Origin: Deltaproteobacteria bacterium
GTDB taxonomy: Bacteria > Desulfobacterota > Desulfobacteria > Desulfobacterales > JAUVKB01
Direction of reading: 5' to 3'
DNA length: 10,692 bases
Assembly (NCBI GenBank): GCA_030596405.1
Contig: JAUVKB010000066.1
Span: forward strand, 1 to 10,692
Position 1 is the first letter of the stretch; each line of letters starts with the position of its first letter. Of the stretch, positions 1 through 6,649 are shown piece by piece. A program made the position numbers and the translations under genes. A model generated the notes under the pieces. The model was not told where the DNA came from. It searched no databases and worked only from the letters and a program-made list of their open reading frames with translations.

Positions 1-498
1 CGAATAGATGTTCTTGTAAATAACGCCGGCATTACCAAAGACGGTCTGCTGGTCCGCATGAAGGAAAGGGACTGGGATGATGTATTAGATATAAATTTAA
101 AGGGCTCATTTTTTTGTACAAAGATCGCCGCAAAAACAATGATGAAACAACACTGTGGTCGTATCATCAATATAGCGTCGGTTGTTGGTGTAAACGGAAA
201 TTCCGGTCAGGCAAATTATGTTGCTTCAAAGGCAGGTATTATAGGATTCACAAAAGCAGTCGCCAAAGAACTCGCCTCGCGAAACATTACGGTAAATGCC
301 GTTGCCCCCGGGTTTATTGAAACCGATATGACGGCATCTCTTTCAGAAAAGGCAAGGGGTGCAATGTTAGGTCAGATTCCATTGGGACGCGCGGGAAAAC
401 CTGATGACGTGTCATCCGTTGTTGTTTTTCTGGCATCTGACAGCGCGTCATACCTTACCGGTCAGGTTATTCACGTGAACGGCGGCATGTATATGTAA
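1..498 (+). CDS. fabG: 3-oxoacyl-ACP reductase FabG, 3' part (5' end outside window)
   Basis: This is the NADPH-dependent reductase of type II fatty-acid synthesis, which turns 3-oxoacyl-ACP into (R)-3-hydroxyacyl-ACP in the cytosol. The frame is open from base 1, and 165 residues are visible. About 80 residues, including the Rossmann TGxxxGIG loop, lie upstream of the window, judging from the 244-residue E. coli protein. The visible part has NNAG at the start, the catalytic Ser in INIASVVG, the YxxxK pair in NYVASKAG, the APGFIETDM loop and the C-terminal HVNGGMYM, all typical of FabG rather than a generic SDR. It ends 13 bp before acpP, whose ribosome binding site overlaps its stop codon, so the two are almost certainly co-transcribed. 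Nothing is degraded in the visible part. The second SDR in the window (5485-6309) is clearly different and belongs to the beta-oxidation cassette. Confidence 0.96.
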   Translation, partial: RIDVLVNNAGITKDGLLVRMKERDWDDVLDINLKGSFFCTKIAAKTMMKQHCGRIINIASVVGVNGNSGQANYVASKAGIIGFTKAVAKELASRNITVNAVAPGFIETDMTASLSEKARGAMLGQIPLGRAGKPDDVSSVVVFLASDSASYLTGQVIHVNGGMYM

Positions 499-511
499 AG
501 GAGAAAAGATA

Positions 512-739
512 ATGTCTGTTGAAGATAAAGTGAAAAAGATTATTGCGGAAAAATTGAGTGTTGATCTGGAAGAGGTTGTTCCTGAAGCTTCTTTTGTGGA
601 TGATTTGGGCGCGGACTCACTCGATCTTGTTGAATTGATCATGTCTATGGAAGAGGAGTTTGATATCGATATTTCAGATGAAGATTCTGAAAAATTAGTA
701 ACGGTTAAAGATGCAATAGCGTATGTAGATTCTATTTAG
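512..739 (+). CDS. acpP: acyl carrier protein
   Basis: This small acidic protein of 75 residues carries growing acyl chains on a 4'-phosphopantetheine arm during fatty-acid synthesis. The attachment site is Ser36 in LGADSLDLVE, the same residue number as in E. coli AcpP. The helix II recognition region that follows is rich in Glu and Asp, as expected for docking with FabG, FabF and the other partners. Length and composition match the family with no insertion. The ATG is preceded by AAGGAG at 498-503, which overlaps the fabG stop codon. It sits between fabG and fabF, the standard arrangement in many bacteria, so this is the housekeeping ACP and not a polyketide-type carrier. Confidence 0.97.
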   Translation: MSVEDKVKKIIAEKLSVDLEEVVPEASFVDDLGADSLDLVELIMSMEEEFDIDISDEDSEKLVTVKDAIAYVDSI

Positions 740-840
740 TATTGATTGCCGTTTTTTTGCAGATTAACATGTGGATAAAACGCCAGAGAGAAAATTTTTG
801 CATTTAATTATTGCAGCGGCGTAATTCATTGGTTTTATTA

Positions 841-848
841 AAAGGAGG
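841..848 (+). promoter_or_regulatory. ribosome binding site that fixes the fabF TTG start
   Basis: AAAGGAGG lies four bases before the TTG at 853. It is a near-perfect anti-16S match and supports initiation at the non-ATG codon over any upstream codon in the same frame. Confidence 0.85.
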
Positions 849-852
849 TTTT

Positions 853-2094
853 TTGGACAGACGGGTAGTTATTACCGGTGTTGGACTTGTAACGCCGCTT
901 GGCACAGGCGTCAGTAAGACGTGGGACTTGCTATGTAAAGGGAAGTCGGGAATAGGCGAGATAACCAGCTTTGATGCCACTAATTTTCAAACAAAAATTG
1001 CAGGAGAAGTAAAGGATTTTCATCCTGAAGATTACCTGCCTAAAAAAGAAGCAAAACGCACTCAAAAGTTTATTGCCTATGCTGTCGCAGCCGCACGTAT
1101 GGCTGTTGAAGATTCAGGCCTGACAATTGACAGCTCCAATGAAGGCAGGGTCGGTGTTATTACAGGATGCGGCCTGGGCGGGCTTAAAATGCTGGAGGAT
1201 ACAAGCAGAATTTTGGAAAAAAAGGGGCCGAAGTGGGTCAGCCCTTTTTTTATACCAATGATTATCGGCAATATGGCTCCCGGTATGATTTCCATTCATC
1301 TTGGCGCCAAAGGTCCAAACGCTTCGATTGCCACTGCCTGTGCAGCCGGTTCTCACGCGATCGGCGATGCATTTGAGATTGTCAAAAGTGGAAGGGCGGA
1401 TGCTATGATTGCAGGCGGTGTGGAATCTGTTGTCACACCGCTATGTATCGCAGGTTTTAACTCGATGAAAGCACTGTCCACCCGTAATGATGAACCTGAA
1501 AAAGCATCCCGCCCTTTTGATAAAGATCGTGATGGATTTATTGTGGGCGAAGGAAGCGGCATCCTTGTTCTGGAAACTCTTGAAAGAGCGCTTGAAAGGG
1601 GGGCTTGCATTTATGCTGAAATATCCGGCTACGGTATGAGCGGTGACGGGTATCATATGACTTCACCTTCTCCTGACGGCGAAGGCGCGGCAAGATGCAT
1701 GATGTCGGCCATTGCTGATGCCGGGCTGAAATACGAGGATATAGATTATATTAATGCACATGGCACGTCAACGCAGTTGAACGATCTTTTTGAAACACGG
1801 GCAATCAAGACGGTATTTATGGAAAGAGCAAGCTCGATACCGATCAGTTCAACAAAGTCGATGACCGGGCACCTGCTTGGGGGCGCCGGCGGAGTTGAAA
1901 CGGTTTTTACGGCGCTTACAATTCGTGACGGCATCATCCCGCCAACCATAAATCTTGATAACCCGGACAAAGATTGTGATCTCGATTATGTGCCGCATGT
2001 TGCCCGCAAGGTGAATGTGGAAATTGCCATGAACAATTCTTTTGGTTTCGGCGGAACAAACGCAACACTGATTCTAAAGAAATACCATAATTGA
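853..2094 (+). CDS. fabF: 3-oxoacyl-ACP synthase II (KAS II), TTG start
   Basis: This condensing enzyme joins malonyl-ACP to acyl-ACP with loss of CO2 and drives chain elongation in fatty-acid synthesis. With the TTG at 853 the protein has 413 residues, the length of E. coli FabF. The catalytic triad then falls at Cys163 (TACAAGS), His303 (NAHGTST) and His340 (TGHLLGGAG), exactly the E. coli numbers, with Lys335 also kept. That agreement and the strong AAAGGAGG at 841-848 select this start. An ATG-type extension to 811 would add 14 unrelated residues and has no ribosome binding site. The 113-bp gap after acpP shows no terminator, so fabG-acpP-fabF is read as one unit. Two KAS domain halves cover roughly residues 1-250 and 251-413, and no active-site loss is seen. 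Confidence 0.96.
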   Translation: MDRRVVITGVGLVTPLGTGVSKTWDLLCKGKSGIGEITSFDATNFQTKIAGEVKDFHPEDYLPKKEAKRTQKFIAYAVAAARMAVEDSGLTIDSSNEGRVGVITGCGLGGLKMLEDTSRILEKKGPKWVSPFFIPMIIGNMAPGMISIHLGAKGPNASIATACAAGSHAIGDAFEIVKSGRADAMIAGGVESVVTPLCIAGFNSMKALSTRNDEPEKASRPFDKDRDGFIVGEGSGILVLETLERALERGACIYAEISGYGMSGDGYHMTSPSPDGEGAARCMMSAIADAGLKYEDIDYINAHGTSTQLNDLFETRAIKTVFMERASSIPISSTKSMTGHLLGGAGGVETVFTALTIRDGIIPPTINLDNPDKDCDLDYVPHVARKVNVEIAMNNSFGFGGTNATLILKKYHN

Positions 2095-2154
2095 TAACTT
2101 TAGTTATAATATTCTTCAGTTTGAGTTTGCAAATTTTTGATTAAGGTATTTTTT

Positions 2155-2955
2155 TTGAAGCCTTTTTTAAAATATCCGGTTGTATATTGGGATAAAGAGA
2201 CAAGCATCTCCAAAGAACACAAGCTTATCGGAGAGGAACCCCTTTTTGTACAAATTCAAGGGAAACCCTATTCTGTTATTATGCGTACGCCGGGTGAAGA
2301 AATCCCACATGTTGCCGGATTTTGTCTTGCTGAAGGGATTGTTAATGATGCTGATGAGTTCGTATCCCTTGATTTTTCTGACGATCAAAATACCAATGTA
2401 GTTTCTGTCACTCTGTATCAAACAGGGGCGGATAAAACATCCCGACTTTTTGATGGGAATGTTGCCGGAGGTGAAAAAGACTCCGGTTTTTGCGGCAGGA
2501 AAATGGTAAGGGAGCTTTGTAAAAGTATCAAGCCGTTAACCGATCAGACCGTGCTGGACATTGAAAAGGCATATAATACTCTTGAAAATCTTTCCGATCA
2601 TCAGCCGTTACGGCAGATAACGCATGCATCCCATGCAGCTGCGCTTTATACATCTGATTTTGAACTGTTGTCAGTTTCCGAAGACGTTGGCCGCCATAAC
2701 GCACTTGATAAAAGTATCGGCAAGCTTTTTATTGATAAAAAGCTTTTTAAGGCATCTTTATTAATTCTTTCTTCTAGAATAAGTTGTGATCTTGTTAATA
2801 AGGCTGCAAGAGCGCGCATCCCCGTCATATTAGCAGTGTCACGCCCGACCTCCCTTGGAGTCGAGCTTGCATCGCAACTCAATATAACACTGGCATGTCT
2901 TGCCAGGGGGTCAGGGTTATATATTTTTTGCGGTGAACATCGACTAAAAAGATAG
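2155..2955 (+). CDS. fdhD: formate dehydrogenase accessory sulfurtransferase FdhD, TTG start
   Basis: FdhD carries sulfur from a cysteine desulfurase to the molybdenum or tungsten bis-MGD cofactor of formate dehydrogenases, which need it for activity. The protein has 266 residues from the TTG at 2155, which is preceded by AAGG at 2143-2146. A TTG at 2137 is possible but has no ribosome binding site. Family landmarks are RTPGEEIPHVAGFCLAEGI near residues 44-62, SEDVGRHNALDK, SSRISCDLVNKAARARIPV and the SRPTSLGVELA stretch near the C terminus. The usual CxxC loop reads SGFCG here: the first Cys is Ser110 and the second is Cys113. E. coli FdhD uses Cys121 and Cys124 at these places. The gene starts 60 bp after fabF and may be read from the same transcript, and no formate dehydrogenase gene is in the window. 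Confidence 0.93.
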   Translation: MKPFLKYPVVYWDKETSISKEHKLIGEEPLFVQIQGKPYSVIMRTPGEEIPHVAGFCLAEGIVNDADEFVSLDFSDDQNTNVVSVTLYQTGADKTSRLFDGNVAGGEKDSGFCGRKMVRELCKSIKPLTDQTVLDIEKAYNTLENLSDHQPLRQITHASHAAALYTSDFELLSVSEDVGRHNALDKSIGKLFIDKKLFKASLLILSSRISCDLVNKAARARIPVILAVSRPTSLGVELASQLNITLACLARGSGLYIFCGEHRLKR

Positions 2956-2998
2956 ATGATATTAATATTTCAAACCCGCCCGCGAAAAGCTTTTGTTA

Positions 2999-3008
2999 TT
3001 TCCTGTTA
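2999..3008 (+). repeat. TTTCCTGTTA motif copy 1
   Basis: Identical to 3041-3050 at 42 bp start-to-start, about four helical turns, upstream of the P1 candidate. Possible regulator site. Confidence 0.35.
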
Positions 3009-3040
3009 ATGGATCTGGTGTTTGAAAGTCCAATCGCGTT

Positions 3041-3050
3041 TTTCCTGTTA
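3041..3050 (+). repeat. TTTCCTGTTA motif copy 2
   Basis: Second direct copy, ending 16 bp before the TTGACA of P1, a normal place for an activator. Confidence 0.35.
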
Positions 3051-3066
3051 CCATTTTGAATTTTTA

Positions 3067-3095
3067 TTGACAATTGCAGCAAAAGGTGCTTAATT
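3067..3095 (+). promoter_or_regulatory. candidate sigma-70 promoter P1 for the cassette
   Basis: A perfect -35 hexamer TTGACA lies at 3067-3072. The -10 is weak: CTTAAT at 16 bp or TTAATT at 17 bp spacing. Two direct copies of a 10-bp motif lie just upstream, which would suit an activator-assisted promoter. It is the weaker of the two candidates in this gap. Confidence 0.4.
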
Positions 3096-3139
3096 TACTG
3101 ATTGTTTTATGCTTATGAATTATTTAGCCTTATTATATT

Positions 3140-3149
3140 TTACAGGAAA
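3140..3149 (-). repeat. TTTCCTGTAA motif copy 3, inverted
   Basis: The + strand reads TTACAGGAAA. Nine of ten bases match the other copies when inverted. It lies between P1 and P2. Confidence 0.3.
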
Positions 3150-3236
3150 ATTCATTATTTAAAACGGTCGCTTGCATAGGGATAGGCGGTTAATTTCTCA
3201 ATTTAATTTTAACTCTATAACGTAACTTGGCAAATT

Positions 3237-3245
3237 TGATATAAT
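3237..3245 (+). promoter_or_regulatory. candidate extended -10 promoter P2 for the cassette
   Basis: TGATATAAT is a perfect extended -10 (TGn followed by TATAAT). No good -35 is found at 16-18 bp, which extended -10 promoters can do without. Transcription would begin near 3252 and leave a leader of about 78 nt before the acyl-CoA dehydrogenase ATG at 3330. Confidence 0.5.
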
Positions 3246-3272
3246 ATGTAGTGGCAAGACAAGCCATATTAT
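3241..3272. repeat. imperfect inverted repeat over the predicted start of transcription
   Basis: ATAATA (3241-3246) and TGGC (3252-3255) face GCCA (3263-3266) and TATTAT (3267-3272) across a 7-base spacer, with five unpaired bases in the left arm. It overlaps the P2 -10 hexamer and the expected +1, a common place for a repressor operator. The assignment is inference from position and symmetry only. Confidence 0.3.
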
Positions 3273-3329
3273 GTTATATATAATAAGATAAAATTTAACT
3301 ATTGTTGCGGGGTTCAAAAGGGCGGAAAC

Positions 3330-4472
3330 ATGGAAATCATAAATTACACGGAAGAGCACAAGCAATTCAGACAGCGCTTAAAAAATTTTTTGGCAAAAGA
3401 GGTTATACCGAATATTGAAAAGTGGGAACATGATGAAATTACACCTAAAAGCATTTGGGCAAAATTGGGCAAAAACGGCTTTTTATGCACAGATGTACCC
3501 CAAGAGTATGGAGGCATGGGCGGTGATTTTTTATATTCAGTCATTGTTTGCGAAGAAATTGCCTATTCAACCATTGCCGGCCTTCTGACATATCTTCACA
3601 GTGATATTATTGTCCCTTATATTTCGACCTTTGGAACCGAAGATCAAAAGAAAAAATATCTTTCCAAATGTGTTTCAGGAGATATTATAACGGCCGTTGC
3701 CATGACGGAACCGGGTGCCGGCAGTGATCTGGCCAGCCTTTGTACGACAGCAGAGGATGATGGCGACCATGTTGTTATCAATGGTTCAAAAACTTTTATT
3801 TCAAACGGTATAAACTGTGATTTAGTTATTGTTGCGGCAAAGGATCCTGTAATAGAAAATTCTTATAAAGCGATATCTCTTTATATAGTGGAAGATGGTA
3901 CGCCCGGTTTTGAAAAGGGGCAAAATTTAGAAAAACTTGGTCTCCACAGTCAGGATACGGCTGAACTCTTTTTTTCAAAATGCAGAATACCAAAGTCTAA
4001 TCTGCTGGGAGAAAGGGGAAAAGGTTTTTATATGCTCATGCAAAAATTGCAGCAGGAACGTTTGATGATAACAATCAATGCTCTGGCAAGCGGTGAATTT
4101 ATTCTTGAAGAAACAATTGAATATTGCAAGAAAACCAAAGATCAGGGCGGATTGCTTGCCCAAAATCAGAGCGTTCAGTTTAAATTGGTGGAAATGGCTA
4201 CTGATATTAAAATAGGAAGAACCTTTATTGATAAATTAATTGCCGATCATATGGAAGGCAAAGATGTTAATACCGAAACTTCCATGGCCAAATTTTGGGT
4301 ATCTGAAATGGCAAACAAGGTTGCCGACAGAAGTCTGGATTTGTATGGTTATTCCGGTTGGCTGGAAAAATGTTCTGTTGTCAGACCGTGGCGCGATCTT
4401 AGAGGCACTCCGATTTTTGGTGGGACCAGTCAGATAATGAGGAAGATAATTGCAAAGTCTATGGGGTTATAA
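3330..4472 (+). CDS. acyl-CoA dehydrogenase, LCAD/IVD-type active site
   Basis: This FAD enzyme would oxidise an acyl-CoA to the trans-2-enoyl-CoA and pass electrons to an electron-transfer flavoprotein. It has 380 residues, the usual length. The N-terminal helical domain is about residues 1-120. The FAD-binding middle domain follows, with AVAMTEPGAGSDLAS at 122-136 and the FISNG segment near 156-160. The C-terminal helical domain ends in FGGTSQIMRKI. In MCAD-type enzymes the catalytic Glu sits in YEGT, but here that position is Gly364. Instead Glu243 in QQERLMI matches the alternative catalytic Glu of long-chain and isovaleryl-CoA dehydrogenases, and the C-terminal half reads much like mammalian LCAD. 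The substrate may therefore be long or branched, though substrate range cannot be read safely. It is the first gene after the regulatory gap and leads the cassette, with a 46-bp gap to the next gene. Confidence 0.92.
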   Translation: MEIINYTEEHKQFRQRLKNFLAKEVIPNIEKWEHDEITPKSIWAKLGKNGFLCTDVPQEYGGMGGDFLYSVIVCEEIAYSTIAGLLTYLHSDIIVPYISTFGTEDQKKKYLSKCVSGDIITAVAMTEPGAGSDLASLCTTAEDDGDHVVINGSKTFISNGINCDLVIVAAKDPVIENSYKAISLYIVEDGTPGFEKGQNLEKLGLHSQDTAELFFSKCRIPKSNLLGERGKGFYMLMQKLQQERLMITINALASGEFILEETIEYCKKTKDQGGLLAQNQSVQFKLVEMATDIKIGRTFIDKLIADHMEGKDVNTETSMAKFWVSEMANKVADRSLDLYGYSGWLEKCSVVRPWRDLRGTPIFGGTSQIMRKIIAKSMGL

Positions 4473-4476
4473 TAAA

Positions 4477-4489
4477 TAGCCACAGGCTA
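4477..4489 (+). repeat. small perfect hairpin after the acyl-CoA dehydrogenase gene
   Basis: TAGCC and GGCTA flank a three-base ACA loop just after the stop codon. There is no T-run, so it is not an intrinsic terminator. It may be an mRNA-stability element or chance. Confidence 0.3.
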
Positions 4490-4518
4490 CAAACAATGGA
4501 GCAAAAGGAGGTAATCCG

Positions 4519-4962
4519 GTGATAGATAAAAGTGTTGTAGGCAAGGAATACCCTGAAGTGGAGTTTGAGATTGAAAAGGGTAAGATTCGTGAGTTTGCTA
4601 GGGCAATCGGAGATAAAAACCCCGTATATTACAGTGAAGATGCGGCAGGAAAAGAGGGTTATGAAAGTCTGGCTATCCCGCCTACTTTCCCCACTATTTT
4701 TGGTATTGCCGGAGGTCTGGCCGCTGTGCTGGGAAGTTTGAAGATCGACATGAAAAAGCTTCTTCATGGCGGACAGGAATATGAATATCTTAACCCTGTC
4801 AAAGTCGGCGATGTGATTAAAGGAAAAACGAAAATTATTGATCTTTTTGACAAGCCGGGCAAGGCCGGGGTTATGGATTTTTTGGTCATGGAGACAACTT
4901 ATGTTAATCAAAATGGACAAGAGGTGTTGCGTGACAAGTGCACCCTTGTGATTAGAAGATAA
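4519..4962 (+). CDS. HadA-like MaoC/FAS1-type dehydratase subunit (N-terminal hot-dog), GTG start
   Basis: This is a single hot-dog-fold protein of 147 residues, of the type called the N-terminal half of MaoC dehydratase and resembling mycobacterial HadA. In such systems it pairs with a HadB-like subunit to form a heterodimeric (R)-specific 3-hydroxyacyl hydratase/dehydratase, in which the HadA side mainly holds the acyl chain. The sequence opens with KIREFARAIGDKNPVYY. Asp32 and Asn34-Pro35 survive from the hydratase motif, but the catalytic His position is Tyr37, which fits a non-catalytic partner. The GTG start at 4519 is preceded by AAAAGGAGG (4503-4511). The next gene, 30 bp later, encodes the matching catalytic subunit. 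The substrate-binding role is inference from family pairing. Confidence 0.85.
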   Translation: MIDKSVVGKEYPEVEFEIEKGKIREFARAIGDKNPVYYSEDAAGKEGYESLAIPPTFPTIFGIAGGLAAVLGSLKIDMKKLLHGGQEYEYLNPVKVGDVIKGKTKIIDLFDKPGKAGVMDFLVMETTYVNQNGQEVLRDKCTLVIRR

Positions 4963-4992
4963 TTAATTTAAAGATTAAGGGGCTTGAAAACA

Positions 4993-5424
4993 ATGGCGCA
5001 AAAGGAAGTTTATTTTGAAGATGTTAAGGTTGGTTATGAGATTCCCGAGGTGGTGAAGGATCCTATAACCGAGACCCAGCTGGTTATGTACGCGGGTGCA
5101 TCCGGAGATTTCAATCCGATACATACTGTTCATGCATTTGGAGAAAAAGCCGGTTTTGGAGGAGTTATCGGGCACGGCATGCTTTCCATGGCCTTTGCTG
5201 GACAGATTATGACCGATTGGGTAGGGGCCAAGGCTTTAAAGAAACTATCGGTTCAATTCAGGGCGGTTACCAAGCCGAAGGATGTTATAACCATTAAAGG
5301 GACTGTATCAAAAAAATATACCGAAGATGGGAAAAACTTTGTAGATTGTGATTTGATTGCTATAAAACAGAACGGTGACAAAATAATTGTAGGCCAGGCA
5401 ACGGCTGTTCTGCCGGCAAAATAG
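4993..5424 (+). CDS. HadB-like MaoC (R)-specific enoyl-CoA hydratase, catalytic subunit
   Basis: This hot-dog protein of 143 residues carries the complete hydratase-2 motif: YAGASGDFNPIH gives catalytic Asp39 and His44, followed by GVIGHGMLSMAF at about 57-68. It is expected to add water to trans-2-enoyl-CoA to give (R)-3-hydroxyacyl-CoA, or the reverse. Length and motif match HadB (about 142 residues), and the gene directly follows the HadA-like subunit, so a heterodimer is likely. The ATG at 4993 is chosen over the TTG at 4984, because AAGGGG (4977-4982) is only one base from the TTG but about 10 bases from the ATG. The chemistry has R stereochemistry, unlike the crotonase-type (S)-hydratases of classic beta-oxidation, and this fits the SDR that follows. 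Confidence 0.9.
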   Translation: MAQKEVYFEDVKVGYEIPEVVKDPITETQLVMYAGASGDFNPIHTVHAFGEKAGFGGVIGHGMLSMAFAGQIMTDWVGAKALKKLSVQFRAVTKPKDVITIKGTVSKKYTEDGKNFVDCDLIAIKQNGDKIIVGQATAVLPAK

Positions 5425-5469
5425 CAATATTATTATATTAACACATTAATCTATATTAATTTAAGGGAT

Positions 5470-5476
5470 AAGGAGG
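5470..5476 (+). promoter_or_regulatory. ribosome binding site of the SDR gene
   Basis: AAGGAGG stands eight bases before the ATG at 5485. It lies in an AT-rich 60-bp spacer that contains no other recognisable signal. Confidence 0.8.
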
Positions 5477-5484
5477 AATTTGTT

Positions 5485-6309
5485 ATGGGTCTTTTGGATG
5501 GCAAAGTCGCAGTGGTTACTGGATCAGGACGCGGAATAGGCAAGGCAATAGCCCTTAAACTTGCTAAAGAAGGGGCATCAGTAGTAATAAACGATCTTGA
5601 TGCAGCTCCTGCCGATGAGACGGTAAACGAAATTAAGAACATGGGCGTAAAAGCGGTTGCAGCCGTTGGAAGCGTTACAGACAAGGAGTTTCCGGACAAG
5701 CTGATAGGCGCCGCAATTAATGACCTGGGAAGATTGGATATTATAGTAAATAATGCGGGATATACTTGGGATGCGGTAATTCAAAAATCGACTGACGAAA
5801 TGTGGGAAGCCATGTTGGCAGTACATGCAACGGCTCCATTTCGCATTATGAGAGCAGCGGCCCCTTACATTAGAGAAAATGCCAAAAAGGAAAAGGCAGA
5901 GGGGAAAAAGGTTATCCGCAAAATAGTCAATGTTACCTCTATAGCCGGTGTGTACGGCAATGCCGGGCAGATTAACTATTCAGCAGGCAAAGCGGCTATT
6001 ATCGGCATGACTAAAACCATGGGCAAGGAATGGGGAAGATATAATGTCAGTGTAAATGCTGTAGCCTATGGAATTATAGAAACAAGGCTGACCGCTCCTA
6101 AAGAAGAGAGTGAAGATATTAAAGTGCATGGAAAGGATATTGCTGTCGGAATTCCGAAAACTGCTCTGGATGGTTTTAAACAAATGATACCATTAGGAAG
6201 GCTTGGGACGCTCGAAGAAGCTGCCGGTCCTGTTCTTTTCTTTGCTTCACCTCTTTCTGATTATGTAACAACTGAAACTCTTGTCTGCAGTGGCGGATTA
6301 AGGTTTTAG
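5485..6309 (+). CDS. SDR-family (R)-3-hydroxyacyl-CoA dehydrogenase
   Basis: This short-chain dehydrogenase of 274 residues is likely to oxidise (R)-3-hydroxyacyl-CoA to 3-oxoacyl-CoA with NAD(P). The cofactor loop TGSGRGIG is at 12-19, NNAG at 89-92, and the catalytic Ser152, Tyr165 and Lys169 are present. Two features separate it from FabG. An insert of about 15 charged residues (EKAEGKKVIRK region, about 136-147) stands before the Ser strand, and the usual tetrad Asn is His114 in LAVHATAPF. A His at that place is also seen in the dehydrogenase unit of peroxisomal multifunctional enzyme 2 (17beta-HSD4), which supports an (R)-hydroxyacyl-CoA role. The usual PG after the active site is replaced by AYG. 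It follows the MaoC pair by 60 bp and precedes the 109-residue gene by 10 bp, so it belongs to the same transcript. Confidence 0.88.
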   Translation: MGLLDGKVAVVTGSGRGIGKAIALKLAKEGASVVINDLDAAPADETVNEIKNMGVKAVAAVGSVTDKEFPDKLIGAAINDLGRLDIIVNNAGYTWDAVIQKSTDEMWEAMLAVHATAPFRIMRAAAPYIRENAKKEKAEGKKVIRKIVNVTSIAGVYGNAGQINYSAGKAAIIGMTKTMGKEWGRYNVSVNAVAYGIIETRLTAPKEESEDIKVHGKDIAVGIPKTALDGFKQMIPLGRLGTLEEAAGPVLFFASPLSDYVTTETLVCSGGLRF

Positions 6310-6319
6310 TATTTGTCAA

Positions 6320-6649
6320 ATGGAATATATCCATCAAGCATTAGATAACGACGCGGAGATAAAGGCCATATCAGGCTATTATACTGTTGAGGATGAAAAA
6401 CGGCTGGAACTGAAAGATGGGAATGTCCTCTGTGTCATAGGAATGGGGGAAATAGATTCATCATGTTGCGGCACCGCCGGTTGCCGTTACGCCTTGGTTC
6501 CAGGATATATTCGCAAATGGAAAAACAGAAAAAATGAAGAGGGCCGGGATATTTCCGAGGTGGAACCTGTTTCAAATGAAGACGTAAAGAAAGAGATAAG
6601 TGATATACTAAAAAAAGAAGATGTTGTTACACAGATTAATTTTTGGTAA
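6320..6649 (+). CDS. uncharacterised Cys-rich 109-residue protein
   Basis: I do not recognise a characterised family for this protein. It starts 10 bp after the SDR stop, has no obvious ribosome binding site and may depend on translational coupling. It is soluble in appearance, with no signal peptide or membrane segment. The most striking part is DSSCCGTAGCRYALVPGYI at about 46-64, with Cys49, Cys50 and Cys55 in a Gly-rich setting. Cys38 lies a little earlier. Together these could bind a metal or a small cluster, or form a redox disulfide. A hydrophilic Lys/Glu-rich helix follows at about 65-100, and the protein ends in INFW. Its place between two catabolic enzyme genes suggests a role tied to the cassette, such as an accessory or electron-carrier protein. 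That role is inference, while the reading frame itself is well supported by tight spacing and conserved-looking sequence. Confidence 0.75.
   Translation: MEYIHQALDNDAEIKAISGYYTVEDEKRLELKDGNVLCVIGMGEIDSSCCGTAGCRYALVPGYIRKWKNRKNEEGRDISEVEPVSNEDVKKEISDILKKEDVVTQINFW

Larger units (their letters stand above)
2956..3329. other. 374-bp AT-rich intergenic region between fdhD and the beta-oxidation cassette
   Basis: No credible gene is present. The only ATG-started frames here run to about 17 codons and lack ribosome binding sites. The stretch holds a TTGACA-type promoter candidate, a perfect extended -10 element, three copies of a TTTCCTGT motif and an inverted repeat next to the second promoter. 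No clear intrinsic terminator for fdhD was seen. Confidence 0.7.

Noticed and set aside
3009..3162. Two short ATG frames of about 16-17 codons in the regulatory gap
   Set aside because: Neither has a ribosome binding site or any leader-peptide feature such as repeated regulatory codons.
3231..3266. Possible sigma-54 promoter at TTGGCAAATTTG or GTGGCAAGACAAGC
   Set aside because: The GG and GC dinucleotides do not have the required 10-base separation.
4459..4920. 153-codon open frame on the minus strand opposite the HadA-like gene
   Set aside because: The plus strand holds a recognisable hot-dog protein with a strong ribosome binding site. The antisense frame has no family features.
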